Notes: generated by a model not told the origin, from the letters alone. 64,000 bases of DNA from Amphibacillus jilinensis Y1 (GCF_000306965.1 NZ_JH976435.1:162958-226957); one strand, 5' to 3'. Counted from the stretch's first letter, positions 22,839-33,906 are shown. Made by a program: numbers and translations.

Positions 22839-25484
22839 GTGAAATGGTATAAACATTCAGTTAACGAAGTAATTAATCTATTAGGCAGTCATGCTAACTT
22901 CGGTTTAACAGAGGACATAGCAGCACAGCGTCTCAAAAAAAATGGCAGTAATCAATTAACAGACCAACAAAAGCCTTTGTGGTTTATGCTGTTTTTTAAA
23001 CAATTCCAAGATTTTATGGTGATTGTTCTTCTTATTGCCACTTTTATTGCTGCCTATTTAGGTGAATTTGTTGATGCAATTGTCATTGTGATTATCGTGT
23101 TAATTAACAGTTTATTAGGGTTCTTTCAGGAACAAAAAGCAGAAAGATCATTATCAAAGTTAAAAGCAATGGCAACACCAAATGCCTTTGTATTACGAAA
23201 TGGACAGTGGGTGACGATTCCTTCCCAACATGTGGTGGTTGGTGATATTGTTAAGTTGAAGAATGGTGACCGTGTAGTAGCTGATATGAGGATCATCAAC
23301 AGTACACAACTGGCGATTGAAGAATCCGCTCTAACTGGTGAAACGTTACCGATTCGAAAAACGAGTCAAGCTATTGAGACACAGCAATTGAATATTGCTG
23401 ACCAAACCAATATGGCTTTTATGGGTTCAATGGTTGCTACTGGGCATGGTATAGGCATTGTTGTTGCTACTGGTATGCAAACGATGGTTGGTCAAATTGC
23501 TGATTTAATTGTTCAAGCCCCCAGCCAAAAAACACCTCTTGAAAAAAGATTGCAACATTTAGGGCAAGTGCTTATCTTTATTTCTTTGGTATTAACAGCT
23601 TTAGTTGTATTAGTAGGTGTTTGGCAAGGACAACCATTATATCAAATGTTCCTTGCTGGAATATCCTTAGCTGTTGCCGTTATTCCAGAAGGTTTACCGG
23701 CTATTGTGACCGTTGTATTATCATTAGGTGTACAACGAATGATTAAGAGAAAAGCCATCGTGCGAAAATTAAGTGCCGTGGAAACGTTAGGTAGTACGTC
23801 GGTCATTTGTTCAGATAAAACAGGGACGCTCACAGAAAATAAAATGACTGTCGTTGAACTGTTCACTAATAATAAAAGTTTTCAAGTATCAGGTGGATAT
23901 GGTTTAACAGGTTCAATTACAAATGCGACAAACGAAGTTGATTCAGCTCTGCTTAATCAACTGTTGATGTACAGTTCGTTATGTTGCAATGCGGAGATGT
24001 TAGACAATAATGGAAATATAACATTACAAGGTGATCCCACCGAAGTAGCGATTATCATGGCAGCTCTGAAGAAAGATCGACAGTTAGTCGAAGGGAAGAC
24101 ATTAACAAAAGTTAAAGAGTTTCCTTTTGATGCGAATCGAAAGCGGATGTCGGTTGTTGTAAAGGATAGAAATAATCAATATATATCGATTGTTAAAGGC
24201 GCACCTGATCTGCTTTTAGATTGCACTTCAAAAATGACAGTGAATGGACAAGTTCAGTCACTAAGTCAACGAATGAAGAGGCAGATAGAACACCAAATCG
24301 AGTCGATGGCCAATCAAGCTTATCGAACGATTGCTGTATGTATGAAGCCTTTGTCATCGCCACACGCGCTAAAAGTTGAGCAAGTGGAAAGCCAATTGAT
24401 CTTTATTGGTTTAATAGGTATGGTGGACCCACCTCGTCGGGAAGCAAAGTTAGCGATTAAACAATGCAAGGATGCTGGGATTAAAACGATTATGATAACG
24501 GGTGATCATGCCAAAACAGCTAGTGCTGTTGCAAAGACACTAGATATCATTTCTTCAGAACAACAAGTGATTACTGGACATGATCTCGAAGTGATGTCAG
24601 AGGAGATGTTAAAACAACAGGTTGATCATGTTCATGTTTTTGCGCGCGTTACGCCAAAAGATAAGCTTAGAATTGTCCAAGCGTTACAAGCTAACGGACA
24701 TGTTGTTGCTATGACAGGAGATGGGGTAAATGATGCTCCTGCTTTAAAAGTAAGTGATATTGGCATCAGCATGGGGAAAACAGGAACAGATGTGGCTAAA
24801 GAGGCTTCTGATTTAATTTTGTTAGATGACAATTTTGCTACCATTGTTGGAGCTGTAGAAGAGGGACGTAATATTTATGAGAACATTCGAAAGTTTATTC
24901 GTTATTTATTAGCATCAAATGTTGGTGAAATACTTGTGATGTTATTTGCGATGCTAGTCGCTTTACCACTGCCTTTATTACCAGTTCAAATCTTGTGGGT
25001 TAACCTTGTTACGGATGGATTACCAGCGCTCGCTTTAGGGCTAGATCGTCCCGAGCGTGATTTAATGCAACAACCCCCAAGACCCGTTAAAGAAGGCGTT
25101 TTTGCACGTGGTCTAGGGATTAAAATTGTTTCCAGGGGATTCTTGATAGGAGCGATTACTTTCCTTGCTTTTATGTTGGCATTCCAAAATGGGGCCCAAT
25201 CCGTTAGTTATGCAAGGACGATAGCATTTATGACGCTTGTCATGTCTCAATTAATTCATGTTTTTGATTGTAGGAGTCATCGATCAGTCTTTGATCGTAA
25301 TCCATTTGGTAACAAATACTTAATTATAGCTGTTATTTCATCAATTGCTTTATTATTACCTGTTATTTATTTTGAGCCACTTCAAGCAATTTTTCATACG
25401 GTTGCTTTAACTGGTACGGATTGGCTAGGTATTCTTCTATTTAGTGCGTTACCAACATTGTTGTTTGGTTTTACAAGACGTTAA
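22839..25484 (+). CDS. yloB: Calcium-transporting P-type ATPase (PMR1/SERCA type)
   Basis: A membrane cation pump of the P2A family; B. subtilis YloB transports calcium and is linked to sporulation. The 881-residue protein has the N-terminal cation ATPase domain, phosphorylated Asp326 in CSDKTGTLTE, the ATP-site KGAPD, the TGDGVNDAP hinge motif, PEGLPA in the fourth transmembrane segment and about ten hydrophobic segments in all. The start is GTG 22839, 8 bases after TGGAGG. It is divergent from rqcH and followed by a terminator at 25600. Confidence 0.93.
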   Translation: MKWYKHSVNEVINLLGSHANFGLTEDIAAQRLKKNGSNQLTDQQKPLWFMLFFKQFQDFMVIVLLIATFIAAYLGEFVDAIVIVIIVLINSLLGFFQEQKAERSLSKLKAMATPNAFVLRNGQWVTIPSQHVVVGDIVKLKNGDRVVADMRIINSTQLAIEESALTGETLPIRKTSQAIETQQLNIADQTNMAFMGSMVATGHGIGIVVATGMQTMVGQIADLIVQAPSQKTPLEKRLQHLGQVLIFISLVLTALVVLVGVWQGQPLYQMFLAGISLAVAVIPEGLPAIVTVVLSLGVQRMIKRKAIVRKLSAVETLGSTSVICSDKTGTLTENKMTVVELFTNNKSFQVSGGYGLTGSITNATNEVDSALLNQLLMYSSLCCNAEMLDNNGNITLQGDPTEVAIIMAALKKDRQLVEGKTLTKVKEFPFDANRKRMSVVVKDRNNQYISIVKGAPDLLLDCTSKMTVNGQVQSLSQRMKRQIEHQIESMANQAYRTIAVCMKPLSSPHALKVEQVESQLIFIGLIGMVDPPRREAKLAIKQCKDAGIKTIMITGDHAKTASAVAKTLDIISSEQQVITGHDLEVMSEEMLKQQVDHVHVFARVTPKDKLRIVQALQANGHVVAMTGDGVNDAPALKVSDIGISMGKTGTDVAKEASDLILLDDNFATIVGAVEEGRNIYENIRKFIRYLLASNVGEILVMLFAMLVALPLPLLPVQILWVNLVTDGLPALALGLDRPERDLMQQPPRPVKEGVFARGLGIKIVSRGFLIGAITFLAFMLAFQNGAQSVSYARTIAFMTLVMSQLIHVFDCRSHRSVFDRNPFGNKYLIIAVISSIALLLPVIYFEPLQAIFHTVALTGTDWLGILLFSALPTLLFGFTRR

Positions 25485-25599
25485 TTTATTGTGTATAATA
25501 TATATCGTAAAGTAAAAGATGCCTTCGTTTAGTGAGTTTTTAACTAAATGTCTTTATTATAGATTCTATTTGGGGTTTACTGTGCGATAGTGTGAGATC

Positions 25600-25632
25600 A
25601 ATGGATAGCCGTTATGTGACTATCCATTTTTA
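25600..25632 (+). terminator. Terminator after yloB
   Basis: Stem AATGGATAG (25600-25608) / CTATCCATT (25620-25628) followed by TTTTA. It lies 116 bases after the yloB stop; the bases between are AT-rich with no other feature I recognise. Confidence 0.75.
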
Positions 25633-25751
25633 CACGTTAAGAAAGCACAATATTAGCGATTGCATGCTAGTTTTTTCTAATTCATCTCTGAAAGGTCAGA
25701 AATAACTGATTTAAATAAGCGTGGTAAAGTAAGATAATAGGATGTGATGGT

Positions 25752-26633
25752 TTGGTAAAAAGTATGACAGGTTATGGCGAAGTAGATTTAGTGTTAGATC
25801 AGACAAAGATTACGGTTGAAATAAAATCGATCAACCACCGCTTTTTAGATTTATCGATAAAAATGCCTCGTTCCATTGATAAATATGAGGAACAGATTAA
25901 ACAACTTATCCGCACATATTTTATTCGTGGTAGAATCGAATGTTATATCCATATTTCTGATGAGCGGATAGCAACTCAAACAGTAGCTGTTAACTGGTCA
26001 TTACTCGAACAATATGATGACGCAATTCAGCGTATATCTAAGCAATATCCTGATTCTTCACAAGCATTATTAAAGTTACTACCAGAATTAACAGATGTCT
26101 TTCAAATCGCGGAACCAGATGAAATAGAAGAAAAGTTAGTTCGTCAAATGCTTGATGCTGTTAGTAGTGCCTGTCAGCGCGTCAATAATATGCGAGAAGC
26201 TGAAGGTTCAAAGTTAGCAGAGGATGTAAAGTGCCGAATAATAACGGTTAGAAATATTACAGCTGAACTGACTCAAATGCGTGAACAAGTCAAAACGCAT
26301 CACTATGAGCGGATGTTAGAAAGATTAAATGCTTTATTAATGAAGCAAGGCTTAAAACAAGATGAACGCTTCTATTATGAATTAGCAAGTCTAGCTGAAA
26401 AAGGGGATTTAACAGAAGAATTAGTCCGTATTCAAAGTCATATTGCACAGATGGAGACACTACTTGAGCAACCTAATGAAATAGGACGTAAACTGGATTT
26501 CATTGTTCAAGAAATGATTAGGGAAGCGAATACCATCGGTGCAAAAGCCAATGATCCTTCTATTAGTGAATATGTAATAGAATTAAAGGCAACAATTGAA
26601 AAGATAAAGGAACAGGTTCAAAATATTGAATAG
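25752..26633 (+). CDS. yicC: YicC/YloC family endoribonuclease
   Basis: YicC/YloC proteins are RNases implicated in RNA decay; B. subtilis YloC has been shown to cleave RNA. The 293-residue protein has the N-terminal YicC domain (SMTGYGEVDL, then IKSINHRFLDLSIKMPR) and the C-terminal DUF1732 region from about 205, ending with GRKLDFIVQEMIREANTIG and the ANDPSISE motif. I take TTG 25752 as start because relatives begin Met-Val-x-Ser-Met-Thr-Gly. The ribosome binding site (AGGATGTGATGG) is weak, and ATG 25764 is an alternative. Confidence 0.92.
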   Translation: MVKSMTGYGEVDLVLDQTKITVEIKSINHRFLDLSIKMPRSIDKYEEQIKQLIRTYFIRGRIECYIHISDERIATQTVAVNWSLLEQYDDAIQRISKQYPDSSQALLKLLPELTDVFQIAEPDEIEEKLVRQMLDAVSSACQRVNNMREAEGSKLAEDVKCRIITVRNITAELTQMREQVKTHHYERMLERLNALLMKQGLKQDERFYYELASLAEKGDLTEELVRIQSHIAQMETLLEQPNEIGRKLDFIVQEMIREANTIGAKANDPSISEYVIELKATIEKIKEQVQNIE

Positions 26634-26660
26634 ACATTTCAAATCATCTTCATTTATAAT
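26631..26660 (+). promoter_or_regulatory. Promoter for remA-gmk-rpoZ
   Basis: TAGACA (26631-26636), an 18-base spacer and TATAAT (26655-26660); a second overlapping TATAAT begins at 26660. Located at the yicC stop codon, 67 bases before remA. Confidence 0.6.
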
Positions 26661-26726
26661 ATAATGATATAGATAACATAGGAGAAGGACGTAACGATCC
26701 AATCGAAAATTAGAGGGGGAGCAAGC

Positions 26727-26987
26727 TTGAGTTTAAGATTAATTAATATTGGCTTTGGAAATGTTGTTTCAGCCAACCGTATTATTTCGATCGTCTCACC
26801 AGAATCCGCACCCATTAAACGTATTATTACGGTGGCTCGAGATAATAACAAACTGGTCGATGCGACTTATGGAAGACGAACACGCGCGGTCATTATAACA
26901 GACAGTGATCATGTTGTCTTATCTGCAGTGCAGCCTGAAACCGTTGGCCAACGTGTGCTAAGTCATGAAGAAGAGATTGATGAATAA
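26727..26987 (+). CDS. remA: Extracellular matrix regulator RemA (DUF370)
   Basis: RemA is a small DNA-binding protein that activates biofilm matrix and osmoprotection genes in B. subtilis. The 86-residue protein matches the family nearly throughout: [20 protein letters not shown], then [27 protein letters not shown] and LSAVQPETV. The start is TTG 26727 after AGAGGGGGA at normal spacing; no ATG fits. It sits between yicC and gmk as ylzA does in B. subtilis. Whether it controls matrix genes here is unknown. Confidence 0.94.
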   Translation: MSLRLINIGFGNVVSANRIISIVSPESAPIKRIITVARDNNKLVDATYGRRTRAVIITDSDHVVLSAVQPETVGQRVLSHEEEIDE

Positions 26988-27063
26988 CGAGATCTTATAC
27001 GCGTTTTTTAATAAATTATTTCAATTAAGATGAAGAAGAGATGATGATGGAGGGAATAAATCG

Positions 27064-27684
27064 TTGATTGAACAAAAAGGAATTTTATTTATTTTGTCAG
27101 GCCCGTCGGGGGTAGGGAAAGGAACGGTTAGAAAAGCACTATTTGATAAGGATACCGCATTGCAATATTCGATTTCAATGACCACTCGCCCGATGCGTTC
27201 GGGTGAAAAAGAAGGTGTTGATTATTTTTATCGTTCAAAAGAAGAATTTGAATCGATGATTGAAAAGAATCAACTACTTGAACACGCTGAATATGTAGGG
27301 AATTATTATGGTACCCCCCGTCATTATGTAGAAGACACACTTGATCAAGGAAAAGATGTATTTCTAGAAATTGAGGTCCAAGGTGCATTACAAGTAAAGG
27401 AAAACTTTCCGGAAGGTGTTTTTATATTTTTATCACCCCCGAGCTTAGATGAACTAAAAAACCGGATCATTAGTCGAGGTACAGAAACAGAATCACTTGT
27501 CATGAATCGACTTAAAGCAGCAAAAGACGAGATTGAACTGATGGATGCTTATGATTATGTTGTTGTTAATGATCAAGTTGATCATGCCGTCGACAAAGTT
27601 CAAGCCATTGTTAAGAGTGAACACTGTAAACGTGAACGCGTAGCTAGTCAATATAAAAAATTATTGGAGGTGAGCCAATCATGA
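27064..27684 (+). CDS. gmk: Guanylate kinase
   Basis: Phosphorylates GMP to GDP using ATP. The 206-residue protein has the P-loop [11 protein letters not shown] (about 10-20), the GMP-binding [11 protein letters not shown] (about 38-48) and GVDYFY, and the lid-region arginines in IISRGTETE. The start is TTG 27064 after GGAGGG. It overlaps rpoZ by four bases. The pairing of gmk with rpoZ and the position after remA match B. subtilis. Confidence 0.96.
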   Translation: MIEQKGILFILSGPSGVGKGTVRKALFDKDTALQYSISMTTRPMRSGEKEGVDYFYRSKEEFESMIEKNQLLEHAEYVGNYYGTPRHYVEDTLDQGKDVFLEIEVQGALQVKENFPEGVFIFLSPPSLDELKNRIISRGTETESLVMNRLKAAKDEIELMDAYDYVVVNDQVDHAVDKVQAIVKSEHCKRERVASQYKKLLEVSQS

Positions 27685-27896
27685 TGTTAGAACCATCAAT
27701 CGACCAATTACAAACAAAAATTAATTCTAAATATACATTAGTTACCTTGTCTGCCCGCCGTGCTCGACAGATTCAAAATGCTAAAATTATCCAAATTGAA
27801 ACACCAACAGCAGCAAAAAATGTTGGTATTGCATTAGAAGAAATTCATGCGGGAAAATTAACGTATGTATCGACTGAATATAAAGAAAGACGCTAA
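27681..27896 (+). CDS. rpoZ: RNA polymerase omega subunit
   Basis: Omega helps assemble RNA polymerase by clamping the beta-prime subunit. The 71-residue protein has the family core [22 protein letters not shown] and [10 protein letters not shown] (about 46-55). Two adjacent ATG codons (27681, 27684) could start it; the first is 10 bases after GGAGG and overlaps the gmk stop as ATGA. A hairpin terminator follows at 27915. Confidence 0.93.
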   Translation: MMLEPSIDQLQTKINSKYTLVTLSARRARQIQNAKIIQIETPTAAKNVGIALEEIHAGKLTYVSTEYKERR

Positions 27897-27914
27897 TCAC
27901 GTCGCCGTTAAACG

Positions 27915-27955
27915 ACCCCTTGTTTGCCAATCGGCAGGCGAGGGGTTAAACTTTT
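27915..27955 (+). terminator. Terminator after rpoZ
   Basis: A 14-base stem (27915-27928 with 27933-27946, three G-T pairs) closed by an AATC loop, then TAAACTTTTAG. The T run is weak, so termination may be partial and let coaBC be read through. Confidence 0.65.
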
Positions 27956-27984
27956 AGCATATTAAAAATAGAGGGTGTGATCAA

Positions 27985-29187
27985 ATGTTAACAGATAAAA
28001 AGATTGTATTAGGGGTTACAGGTGGAATAGCTGCGTATAAAGCTATTGCCCTAACAAGTAAGCTAACCCAAGCTGGAGCAATAGTGAAAGTGATTTTAAC
28101 AAAAGGGGCGCAGCAGTTTGTTACTCCACTTTCATTTCAATCGATTTCACGACAGCCAGTCTATGTCGATACATTTGATGAGCTTGATCCAAAAGAAATT
28201 CAACATATTGAATTAGCTGATTGGGCAGATTTGATCGTAATTGCCCCTGCTACAGCCAATATTATTGGTAAATATGCAAATGGTATCGCAGATGATATGT
28301 TGACGACGACCTTACTAGCGACTGAGGCGCCAGTATATCTTGCGCCTGCTATGAATGTCCACATGTATCAACATCGAGCAGTTCAGGAGAACATGGAGCG
28401 TTTAAGAGAACGAGGATGCTATTTTATTGATCCCGGTGAAGGGTATTTAGCCTGTGGCTATCATGGGAAAGGTCGACTGCCGGAACCTGAAGAAATGGTT
28501 GAGTATTTAAAAAGGGAACAGGTAAAAGCAAAGCCTTTGGCAGGAAAACGACTGTTAGTCTCAGCGGGACCGACACAGGAAACCATTGATCCTGTTCGTT
28601 TTCTAACCAATCATTCATCTGGAAAGATGGGCTTTGCCATTGCAAAAGTCGCTGCTCAATTAGGTGCGATTGTAACCTTAGTGAGTGGACCCGTTAATTT
28701 GGTCACGCCGAAAGCTGTTGAGCGGATAGATATTACCACTGCCGAAGAAATGTATCAAACGATGTTGGATCACTTTGATGAACAAGATATTGTCATCAAA
28801 TCTGCAGCTGTTGCTGATTATCGGCCAGTCACTGTTCATCAGCATAAATTAAAGAAACAAGCGGATACGCTAACGCTTAAATTAGAAAGAACAAAAGATA
28901 TTTTACAAACACTAGGTACTCAAAAGCGCGATCAGTATTTGGTTGGATTTGCTGCGGAAACAGAAAATACGGAGGCGTATGGCCAACAAAAGCTGACTCG
29001 AAAAAATTTAGATGCTATTGTGATAAATGATATAACCAAGGCGGGGGCAGGCTTTAAGTCAGATACCAATGAAGTCGTTATATTAACAAAGTCTGGAATG
29101 AAAACGAGAATTGAGCAGACGAGCAAACAAGCTATTGCCTATCAGTTACTGAATCAAATAGCTAAAGAAATGGGAGTAGATCGCTAG
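27985..29187 (+). CDS. coaBC: Bifunctional phosphopantothenoylcysteine decarboxylase / synthetase
   Basis: Performs two steps of coenzyme A synthesis: joining cysteine to 4'-phosphopantothenate (CoaB) and decarboxylating the product (CoaC, FMN-dependent). The 400-residue chain has CoaC first (GVTGGIAAYKA at about 9-19, PAMNVHMY near 118, ACGYHGKGRLPEP near 153) and CoaB from about 185 (SAGPTQETIDPVRF, then NHSSGKMGFAIA and KSAAVADYRP). The end overlaps priA by one base. Confidence 0.96.
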   Translation: MLTDKKIVLGVTGGIAAYKAIALTSKLTQAGAIVKVILTKGAQQFVTPLSFQSISRQPVYVDTFDELDPKEIQHIELADWADLIVIAPATANIIGKYANGIADDMLTTTLLATEAPVYLAPAMNVHMYQHRAVQENMERLRERGCYFIDPGEGYLACGYHGKGRLPEPEEMVEYLKREQVKAKPLAGKRLLVSAGPTQETIDPVRFLTNHSSGKMGFAIAKVAAQLGAIVTLVSGPVNLVTPKAVERIDITTAEEMYQTMLDHFDEQDIVIKSAAVADYRPVTVHQHKLKKQADTLTLKLERTKDILQTLGTQKRDQYLVGFAAETENTEAYGQQKLTRKNLDAIVINDITKAGAGFKSDTNEVVILTKSGMKTRIEQTSKQAIAYQLLNQIAKEMGVDR

Positions 29188-31595
29188 TGACAATTGCTAG
29201 AGTTGTTGTCGACGTGCCCGCGTCACAAACCAATAAAGTATTTGACTACTTCATTCCAGAACATTTATTAGGGACGATTGAAATAGGTATACGTGTGATT
29301 GTTCCTTTCGGTTCAAGAACGATTATGGGCTATGTATTGGAAATAGTAGAGGATACAGAGGTTGAGCGTGTTAAGTCGATTAAAGCTTTGCTTGATTATA
29401 CACCGATTTTAACAGAAGAATTAATTGAATTAGGTAAGTGGCTGGCTGATCATACGATGAGTTTTTATATATCAGCATTTCAAGCGATGCTACCGCAAGC
29501 GTTAAAAGCAGATTATCATAAGCAAGTACATCGAATAACCGACGTCCCGTTAGTTCCAATACTAGAGTCTGTTTTTGCAGGAAGGGATTATATCGATGAA
29601 AAAGATTTATCAGATCAGAATATTCCGCTTAAGTATGTTAAACAAGGGATAGCAGATGGCGATCTGGAAATGGTCTATCAAGTTAAAAGCAAAGAAACCT
29701 ATAAAAAAGTAACCATGCTCAAACGTAAAGTAGCTGTCGAACGTTTAGATGCTTACTTAGCTAATTTATCAAGTCGGGCTAAAAAACAACGAGAACTAAT
29801 AAATTATTTTATAAGGCACGATCAACCGGTTATGTTAAAAGTATTTTTGGAAAAAATGAAGACGACAAGACAAACGTTAAAGCCGCTTTTATCTGCTGGT
29901 ATAGTAGAGTTATATCAAGAAGAGTTATACCGTAATCCGTATCGCGATGATTTAATTAAGCCGACAAGTCCATTGCCATTGAAGCCACAACAGCAACATG
30001 CACTTACCCCGATTGTTAATAAACTTGATCAAATGCAGCATCAAGTTTTCTTATTACATGGTGTAACAGGTAGTGGAAAAACTGAAGTGTATTTACAAGC
30101 TATTGCCCATGCTTTATCCCTTGGTAAAGAAGCGATCGTCCTTGTCCCAGAGATAGCATTGACCCCCCAAATGGTCAATCGTTTTAAAGGGAGATTTGGT
30201 GCTGATGTAGCTGTTATGCACAGTGCACTGTCAAAAGGGGAGCGGTTTGATGAATGGCGGAAAATACAAAGAAAAGAAGTTAAGGTTGTGGTTGGTGCGC
30301 GATCAGCTATCTTCGTTCCATTTGAGAATATTGGATTAATTATTATTGATGAGGAGCATGAATCAAGCTATAAACAAGAAGATCATCCACGTTATCATGT
30401 TAAAGATGTAGCGATCGCGCGTGGTGAATATCATCGCTGTCCAGTTATATTAGGTACCGCGACACCAACATTAGAAACGTTTGCTCGTGCTAATAAAGGG
30501 GTTTATCACTTATTGTCAATGCCAGCGCGAATGAATGAAGGTCAGATGCCAAATGTCTCGGTTGTAGATATGAGGCAAGAATTACATGCTGGCAATCGGA
30601 CAATGTTTTCTCGACAATTAAAGACAGCAATCGAAGAAAGGATTGCAAGAAATGAACAAATTGTTTTATTTCTAAATCGCCGAGGGCACTCAACTTTTGT
30701 TATGTGTAGAGATTGTGGGCATGTCGTTCAATGTCCGCATTGTGATATATCACTCACTTATCATCGCAAGCAAAACCTGTTAAAATGTCATTATTGTAAT
30801 TATCAAGAAAAAATGCCACAAAAATGTCCGAGTTGTGACAGTCAAACGATTCGATACTTTGGTACGGGTACTCAAAAAGTAGAAGAAATGATTCACCAGC
30901 TAATACCTGAGGCAAGAGTGATCCGGATGGATGTTGACACCACGCGAAAAAAAGGGGCCCATGAGCGTTTGTTGGGTCAATTTGGTGGAAAACAAGCTGA
31001 TATTTTGCTAGGCACACAAATGATTGCTAAGGGTTTAGATTTTCCTGATGTTACGCTAGTTGGTGTATTAGCAGCAGACAGTTTATTAAACTTACCAGAC
31101 TTTAGATCAGCGGAAAAGTCTTTTCAACTTTTGACACAGGTTAGTGGAAGGGCGGGACGTCATCATCTTGAAGGTGAAGTTATCGTTCAAACATATACAC
31201 CGGAACATTACAGTATTACGTTTGCTAAAGACTATGATTATCATGGTTTCTTTGAAAAAGAAATGGCATTGAGAAAAGCTTTTCAATATCCACCTTACTA
31301 TTTTTTGACGTTAATTACTGTATCACACGAAAACCCAAATCAAGCGTTAGAAGTCACGCGGACAATTAGTCAGTTATTAGCAAAACACTTGTCGAATCAA
31401 GCGCGTATTTTAGGACCTACCCCATCACCTTTAGAGCGAATAAAGAATCGCTATCGCTTTCAGTGCATGGTAAAATATAAATATGAACCAAAACAAAAAC
31501 AAGTATTGGCAAAGATATTAACGTATTATGAAGAGCAGATGAGAAAAGAAGATTTGCTCATTCAAATTGACCTTCAACCATATCAATTAATGTAG
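29187..31595 (+). CDS. priA: Primosomal replication restart helicase PriA
   Basis: PriA recognises stalled forks and loads the replicative helicase for restart. The 802-residue protein has the N-terminal DNA-binding region, Walker A GVTGSGKTE (about 292-300), the IIDEEHESSYKQ DEAH-type box and a zinc-binding insert with eight cysteines in four pairs (CRDC, CPHC, CHYC, CPSC; about 507-553). Helicase motifs GTQMIAKGLDFPDV and QVSGRAGR follow. The start is GTG 29187, coupled to coaBC. In B. subtilis def follows; here fmt follows directly. Confidence 0.97.
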   Translation: MTIARVVVDVPASQTNKVFDYFIPEHLLGTIEIGIRVIVPFGSRTIMGYVLEIVEDTEVERVKSIKALLDYTPILTEELIELGKWLADHTMSFYISAFQAMLPQALKADYHKQVHRITDVPLVPILESVFAGRDYIDEKDLSDQNIPLKYVKQGIADGDLEMVYQVKSKETYKKVTMLKRKVAVERLDAYLANLSSRAKKQRELINYFIRHDQPVMLKVFLEKMKTTRQTLKPLLSAGIVELYQEELYRNPYRDDLIKPTSPLPLKPQQQHALTPIVNKLDQMQHQVFLLHGVTGSGKTEVYLQAIAHALSLGKEAIVLVPEIALTPQMVNRFKGRFGADVAVMHSALSKGERFDEWRKIQRKEVKVVVGARSAIFVPFENIGLIIIDEEHESSYKQEDHPRYHVKDVAIARGEYHRCPVILGTATPTLETFARANKGVYHLLSMPARMNEGQMPNVSVVDMRQELHAGNRTMFSRQLKTAIEERIARNEQIVLFLNRRGHSTFVMCRDCGHVVQCPHCDISLTYHRKQNLLKCHYCNYQEKMPQKCPSCDSQTIRYFGTGTQKVEEMIHQLIPEARVIRMDVDTTRKKGAHERLLGQFGGKQADILLGTQMIAKGLDFPDVTLVGVLAADSLLNLPDFRSAEKSFQLLTQVSGRAGRHHLEGEVIVQTYTPEHYSITFAKDYDYHGFFEKEMALRKAFQYPPYYFLTLITVSHENPNQALEVTRTISQLLAKHLSNQARILGPTPSPLERIKNRYRFQCMVKYKYEPKQKQVLAKILTYYEEQMRKEDLLIQIDLQPYQLM

Positions 31596-31610
31596 AAAGA
31601 AGGGTTTTTT

Positions 31611-32558
31611 ATGAAGAAAGTTATCTTTATGGGAACGCCAGATTTTGCTGTACCGGTGTTACAGCAAATCATCAATGATGGCTATGAAGTCGTGCTTGTT
31701 GTCACACAGCCCGATCGCCCGAAAGGTAGAAAGCGAACACTTACACCACCACCTGTTAAAGAGGAAGCGATTAAGCATGACTTACATGTTTATCAACCCG
31801 AAAAGATAAAAGAAACGTATCAAGAAATTTTAGCTTATAAACCAGATTTAATTGTTACGGCAGCTTTTGGCCAGATTTTACCTAAAGCGTTACTTGATGC
31901 ACCTCCCTTTGGTTGTGTGAATGTCCATGCGTCATTATTACCTGAATTGAGGGGTGGTGCACCTATCCACTATGCCATTAAACAGGGGAAAGAAAAGACC
32001 GGAATCACGATTATGTATATGGTTGAAGCTTTAGATGCGGGGGCAATATTATCACAAAAAGAACTACCCATTGAACGTAATGATCATGTCGGAACATTAC
32101 ATGATAAGTTATCAAAGCTTGGTGCTGAGCTTTTACATGAAACACTCCCAGCTATTTTTAATAAAACAATTGAACCAGTAGAGCAAGACGACACGAAAGC
32201 TACTTATGCACCGAATATTACACGTGATCAAGAAAAGATTAATTGGGACAACAATGCTATGGCTATATATAACCATATTAGAGGCTTACATCCGTGGCCA
32301 GTTGCTAGTACAACCATTAACAGTAGAAATGTGAAAATATGGTGGGGTGAAAGGGTTGATTTAAGAACGGATAAAAGACCTGGAGAAATTATAGAAATGG
32401 AATCGGATGGTGCCATTGTTGCTTGTGGAGATCAAACAGCAATCAAGCTAACTGATATTCAAATATCCGGAAAAAAGAGGATGTCCATGAAAGATTATTT
32501 AAATGGAAGTGATCCATTGTTTAAAGTAGGTATTCAACTAGGAGTCGAACATGAATAA
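31611..32558 (+). CDS. fmt: Methionyl-tRNA formyltransferase
   Basis: Formylates initiator methionyl-tRNA using 10-formyltetrahydrofolate. The 315-residue protein has an N-terminal formyltransferase domain ([12 protein letters not shown] at about 7-18, [20 protein letters not shown] near 105-124) and a C-terminal tRNA-binding domain with RGLHPWPVA near 227. Its usual partner gene def is not adjacent. It overlaps rsmB by eight bases. Confidence 0.96.
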   Translation: MKKVIFMGTPDFAVPVLQQIINDGYEVVLVVTQPDRPKGRKRTLTPPPVKEEAIKHDLHVYQPEKIKETYQEILAYKPDLIVTAAFGQILPKALLDAPPFGCVNVHASLLPELRGGAPIHYAIKQGKEKTGITIMYMVEALDAGAILSQKELPIERNDHVGTLHDKLSKLGAELLHETLPAIFNKTIEPVEQDDTKATYAPNITRDQEKINWDNNAMAIYNHIRGLHPWPVASTTINSRNVKIWWGERVDLRTDKRPGEIIEMESDGAIVACGDQTAIKLTDIQISGKKRMSMKDYLNGSDPLFKVGIQLGVEHE

Positions 32559-33906
32559 ATATCAACTACGAGAAAAAGTGTTAGAGGTTTTAGTAAAGGT
32601 AGGAGATAGTGGAGCATTTAGTCACCTCATCATTGATCAAACATTGAAAAGATCAGATTGGGCGATTAAAGACCAGGCATTATTTACTGAGATCGTTTAT
32701 GGGACGTTACAGTATAAATTAACGCTTGACTATTTTCTCAAACATTTTGTAAAAAGAACGGATAAGTTGGAAAAATGGGTAAGATGGCTAATACGTTTAT
32801 CGTTCTATCAAATGTACTATTTAGATAAAGTACCAGATCATGCGATTATTCATCAAGCGGTTGAGATTAGTAAAGTAAGGGGACATAAAGGGATTGTCAA
32901 ATTGGTAAATGGTGTGTTGCGTTCAGCACAACGTCAAGGATTTCCAGCGTTTGCTGATATCTCCGATCCGATTGAACGCCTTTCGATAGAAACAAGTCAC
33001 CCTTATTGGTTAGTAGAGAGATGGATCGATAGCTATGGAAAAGATAAAGCAACTTCAATCTGTAAAGCGAATCTCAAAACAAAACCGATAAGTATCCGTA
33101 TTAATCCATTGAAAGTGACACGAAAAGCGGCGATGGAACAACTTACCGAAGATGGTTATCAAGTGGTAGAATCAGCTTTTTCCGGCCAAGGTATTGTCAT
33201 TGAAAAAGGAAATATCCTTAAGCACCCATTGTTGGAAAATGGTTCGGTTACCGTACAGGATCAAAGCTCTATGCTTGTTGTAGAGATGCTGGATGTTGTA
33301 GAAGACCAAAACGTTTTAGACGCCTGCAGTGCACCTGGTGGGAAAACGACACATATTGCTGAAAAACTAAATAATACCGGGCATGTATTTGCTTATGACT
33401 TGCATCAAAAGAAGGCTGATCTTGTTAAGAAAAAAGCTGAATTGCATGGTTTAATCAATGTAAGAACAAAAGGAATTGACGCTCGTCTATTAGGTGATAC
33501 GCATCAACCTCATTCATTTGACCGCATTTTAATTGATGCACCGTGTTCGGGTTTGGGTGTTGTACGAGGGAAACCAGATGTAAAATATACAAAAACTGCG
33601 AAAGATATTATCTCCTTGGCCAAGATTCAATACGAATTGTTGACAAGTATTGTTCCTTTGCTTAAAAAGGATGGTAAACTCGTTTATAGCACATGTACGG
33701 TTGATCCTACTGAAAACGAAGCGGTCATTACCGAATTTTTGGCTAGTCACCAAAACGTTGAAGTTGATCCTAGCTTCTTTGATGAGTTGCCAAGCTTTTT
33801 GCATAGAAGTACCGGTATTACGAAAGTGGGATTGCAAATATTCCCTGATGATTTTAATTCCGATGGTTTCTTTTTGACACGTATACGCCGTAGAATAGAT
33901 AATTAA
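32551..33906 (+). CDS. rsmB: 16S rRNA (cytosine-967-C5)-methyltransferase
   Basis: Methylates C967 of 16S rRNA with S-adenosylmethionine. The 451-residue protein has an NusB-like N-terminal RNA-binding domain (about 1-140) and a Rossmann methyltransferase domain with the SAM motif [15 protein letters not shown] (about 257-271). The two cysteines used by RNA m5C methyltransferases are seen in DAPCSG and [11 protein letters not shown] (Cys382). AGGAG precedes the start inside fmt. In B. subtilis rlmN follows; here prpC is next. Confidence 0.95.
   Translation: MNKYQLREKVLEVLVKVGDSGAFSHLIIDQTLKRSDWAIKDQALFTEIVYGTLQYKLTLDYFLKHFVKRTDKLEKWVRWLIRLSFYQMYYLDKVPDHAIIHQAVEISKVRGHKGIVKLVNGVLRSAQRQGFPAFADISDPIERLSIETSHPYWLVERWIDSYGKDKATSICKANLKTKPISIRINPLKVTRKAAMEQLTEDGYQVVESAFSGQGIVIEKGNILKHPLLENGSVTVQDQSSMLVVEMLDVVEDQNVLDACSAPGGKTTHIAEKLNNTGHVFAYDLHQKKADLVKKKAELHGLINVRTKGIDARLLGDTHQPHSFDRILIDAPCSGLGVVRGKPDVKYTKTAKDIISLAKIQYELLTSIVPLLKKDGKLVYSTCTVDPTENEAVITEFLASHQNVEVDPSFFDELPSFLHRSTGITKVGLQIFPDDFNSDGFFLTRIRRRIDN

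Noticed and set aside
33529-33837. A 102-residue minus-strand frame inside rsmB
   Set aside because: It shadows the conserved methyltransferase domain, lacks a ribosome binding site and resembles no protein I know.
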